Positions 6,126 to 6,291 of a DNA stretch of 6,291 nt are shown one piece after another. The stretch is from contig JBFLVQ010000572.1 of assembly GCA_040758525.1 (NCBI GenBank), positions 1 to 6,291 of the forward strand, written 5' to 3'. The DNA comes from JBFLVQ01 sp040758525 (GTDB lineage Bacteria > Acidobacteriota > Blastocatellia > Chloracidobacteriales > JADJPF01). The notes under the pieces were generated by a model that saw nothing but the letters and a program-made list of their open reading frames with translations, was not told the DNA's origin and did no database searches. Position 1 is the first letter of the stretch. Each line of letters begins with the position of its first letter. The position numbers and the translations under genes are program-made.

Positions 6126-6291
6126 ATCATTCCCTTTTATATTTAAGATTCATTAGTCGATTACTGTACTTAAATTACGACCGTGAGATAATTTTGGTTA
6201 CAGCATTTCTGATAGTACTATGGCGATCCTTTTCTCACACTCTTATGGGAAGCTAAAAGAATGATTAATTTGTTGTAAGAGTATGGTTTAT
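6126..6291. other. Upstream region of the secreted-protein gene; no gene supported
   Basis: This stretch holds the Shine-Dalgarno of the minus-strand gene at 6131-6137, a perfect 10-base palindrome ATAGTACTAT (6212-6221), and a 7-bp inverted repeat ACTCTTA (6239-6245)/TAAGAGT (6276-6282). I found no convincing -35/-10 pair on the minus strand. Short frames at the right edge cannot be assigned. Confidence 0.4.

Noticed and set aside
5974..6156. Plus-strand open frame over the 5' end of the secreted-protein gene
   Set aside because: Its hydrophobic stretch is the antisense image of the signal peptide; no independent support.
6220..6291. Start or end of another gene at the right edge
   Set aside because: The plus-strand ATGs at 6245 and 6261 stop within a few codons. 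A minus-strand frame stays open to the edge for only about 24 codons, with no recognisable sequence.

Overview
The window holds four protein genes, two of them in a clear unit, and one long, structured intergenic region. Composition is moderately AT-rich and even across all genes, with many TTA/CTA leucine codons, so nothing looks recently transferred. The MreB sequence (opening MRFRSLFNYFSND, then the AIDLGTANTLVYAKGRG stretch) and the TPR-CHAT protein both look most like Acidobacteriota, perhaps Blastocatellia. That placement is pattern recognition, not a search result.

Layout. Bases 1-2817 (+) are the 3' part of a large TPR-CHAT protein whose start lies outside the window. Its His/Cys protease dyad is intact. 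After a 62-base gap comes an unrecognised, probably cytosolic, 282-residue protein (2880-3728, +) with a textbook Shine-Dalgarno. A strong intrinsic terminator (3748-3775) closes this two-gene unit. An intergenic stretch of about 310 bases follows, with two candidate promoters and an unusually long, hairpin-rich leader. It leads into mreB (4089-5150, +), the actin-like cell-shape protein. mreB is not followed by mreC/mreD. It converges on a minus-strand gene for a secreted protein (5298-6125), which looks like two tandem copies of a ferredoxin-like alpha/beta unit. The last 166 bases hold that gene's upstream region and no supported gene.

How the parts may work together. The TPR-CHAT protein and the unknown protein are probably co-transcribed. 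A protease-like effector with a repeat sensor beside a small unknown protein is the best candidate here for an undescribed system, as protease plus substrate or regulator. This is inference from gene order and needs a neighbourhood survey. mreB appears to be a separate transcription unit, possibly with leader-mediated control. The secreted protein has no evident link to the others.
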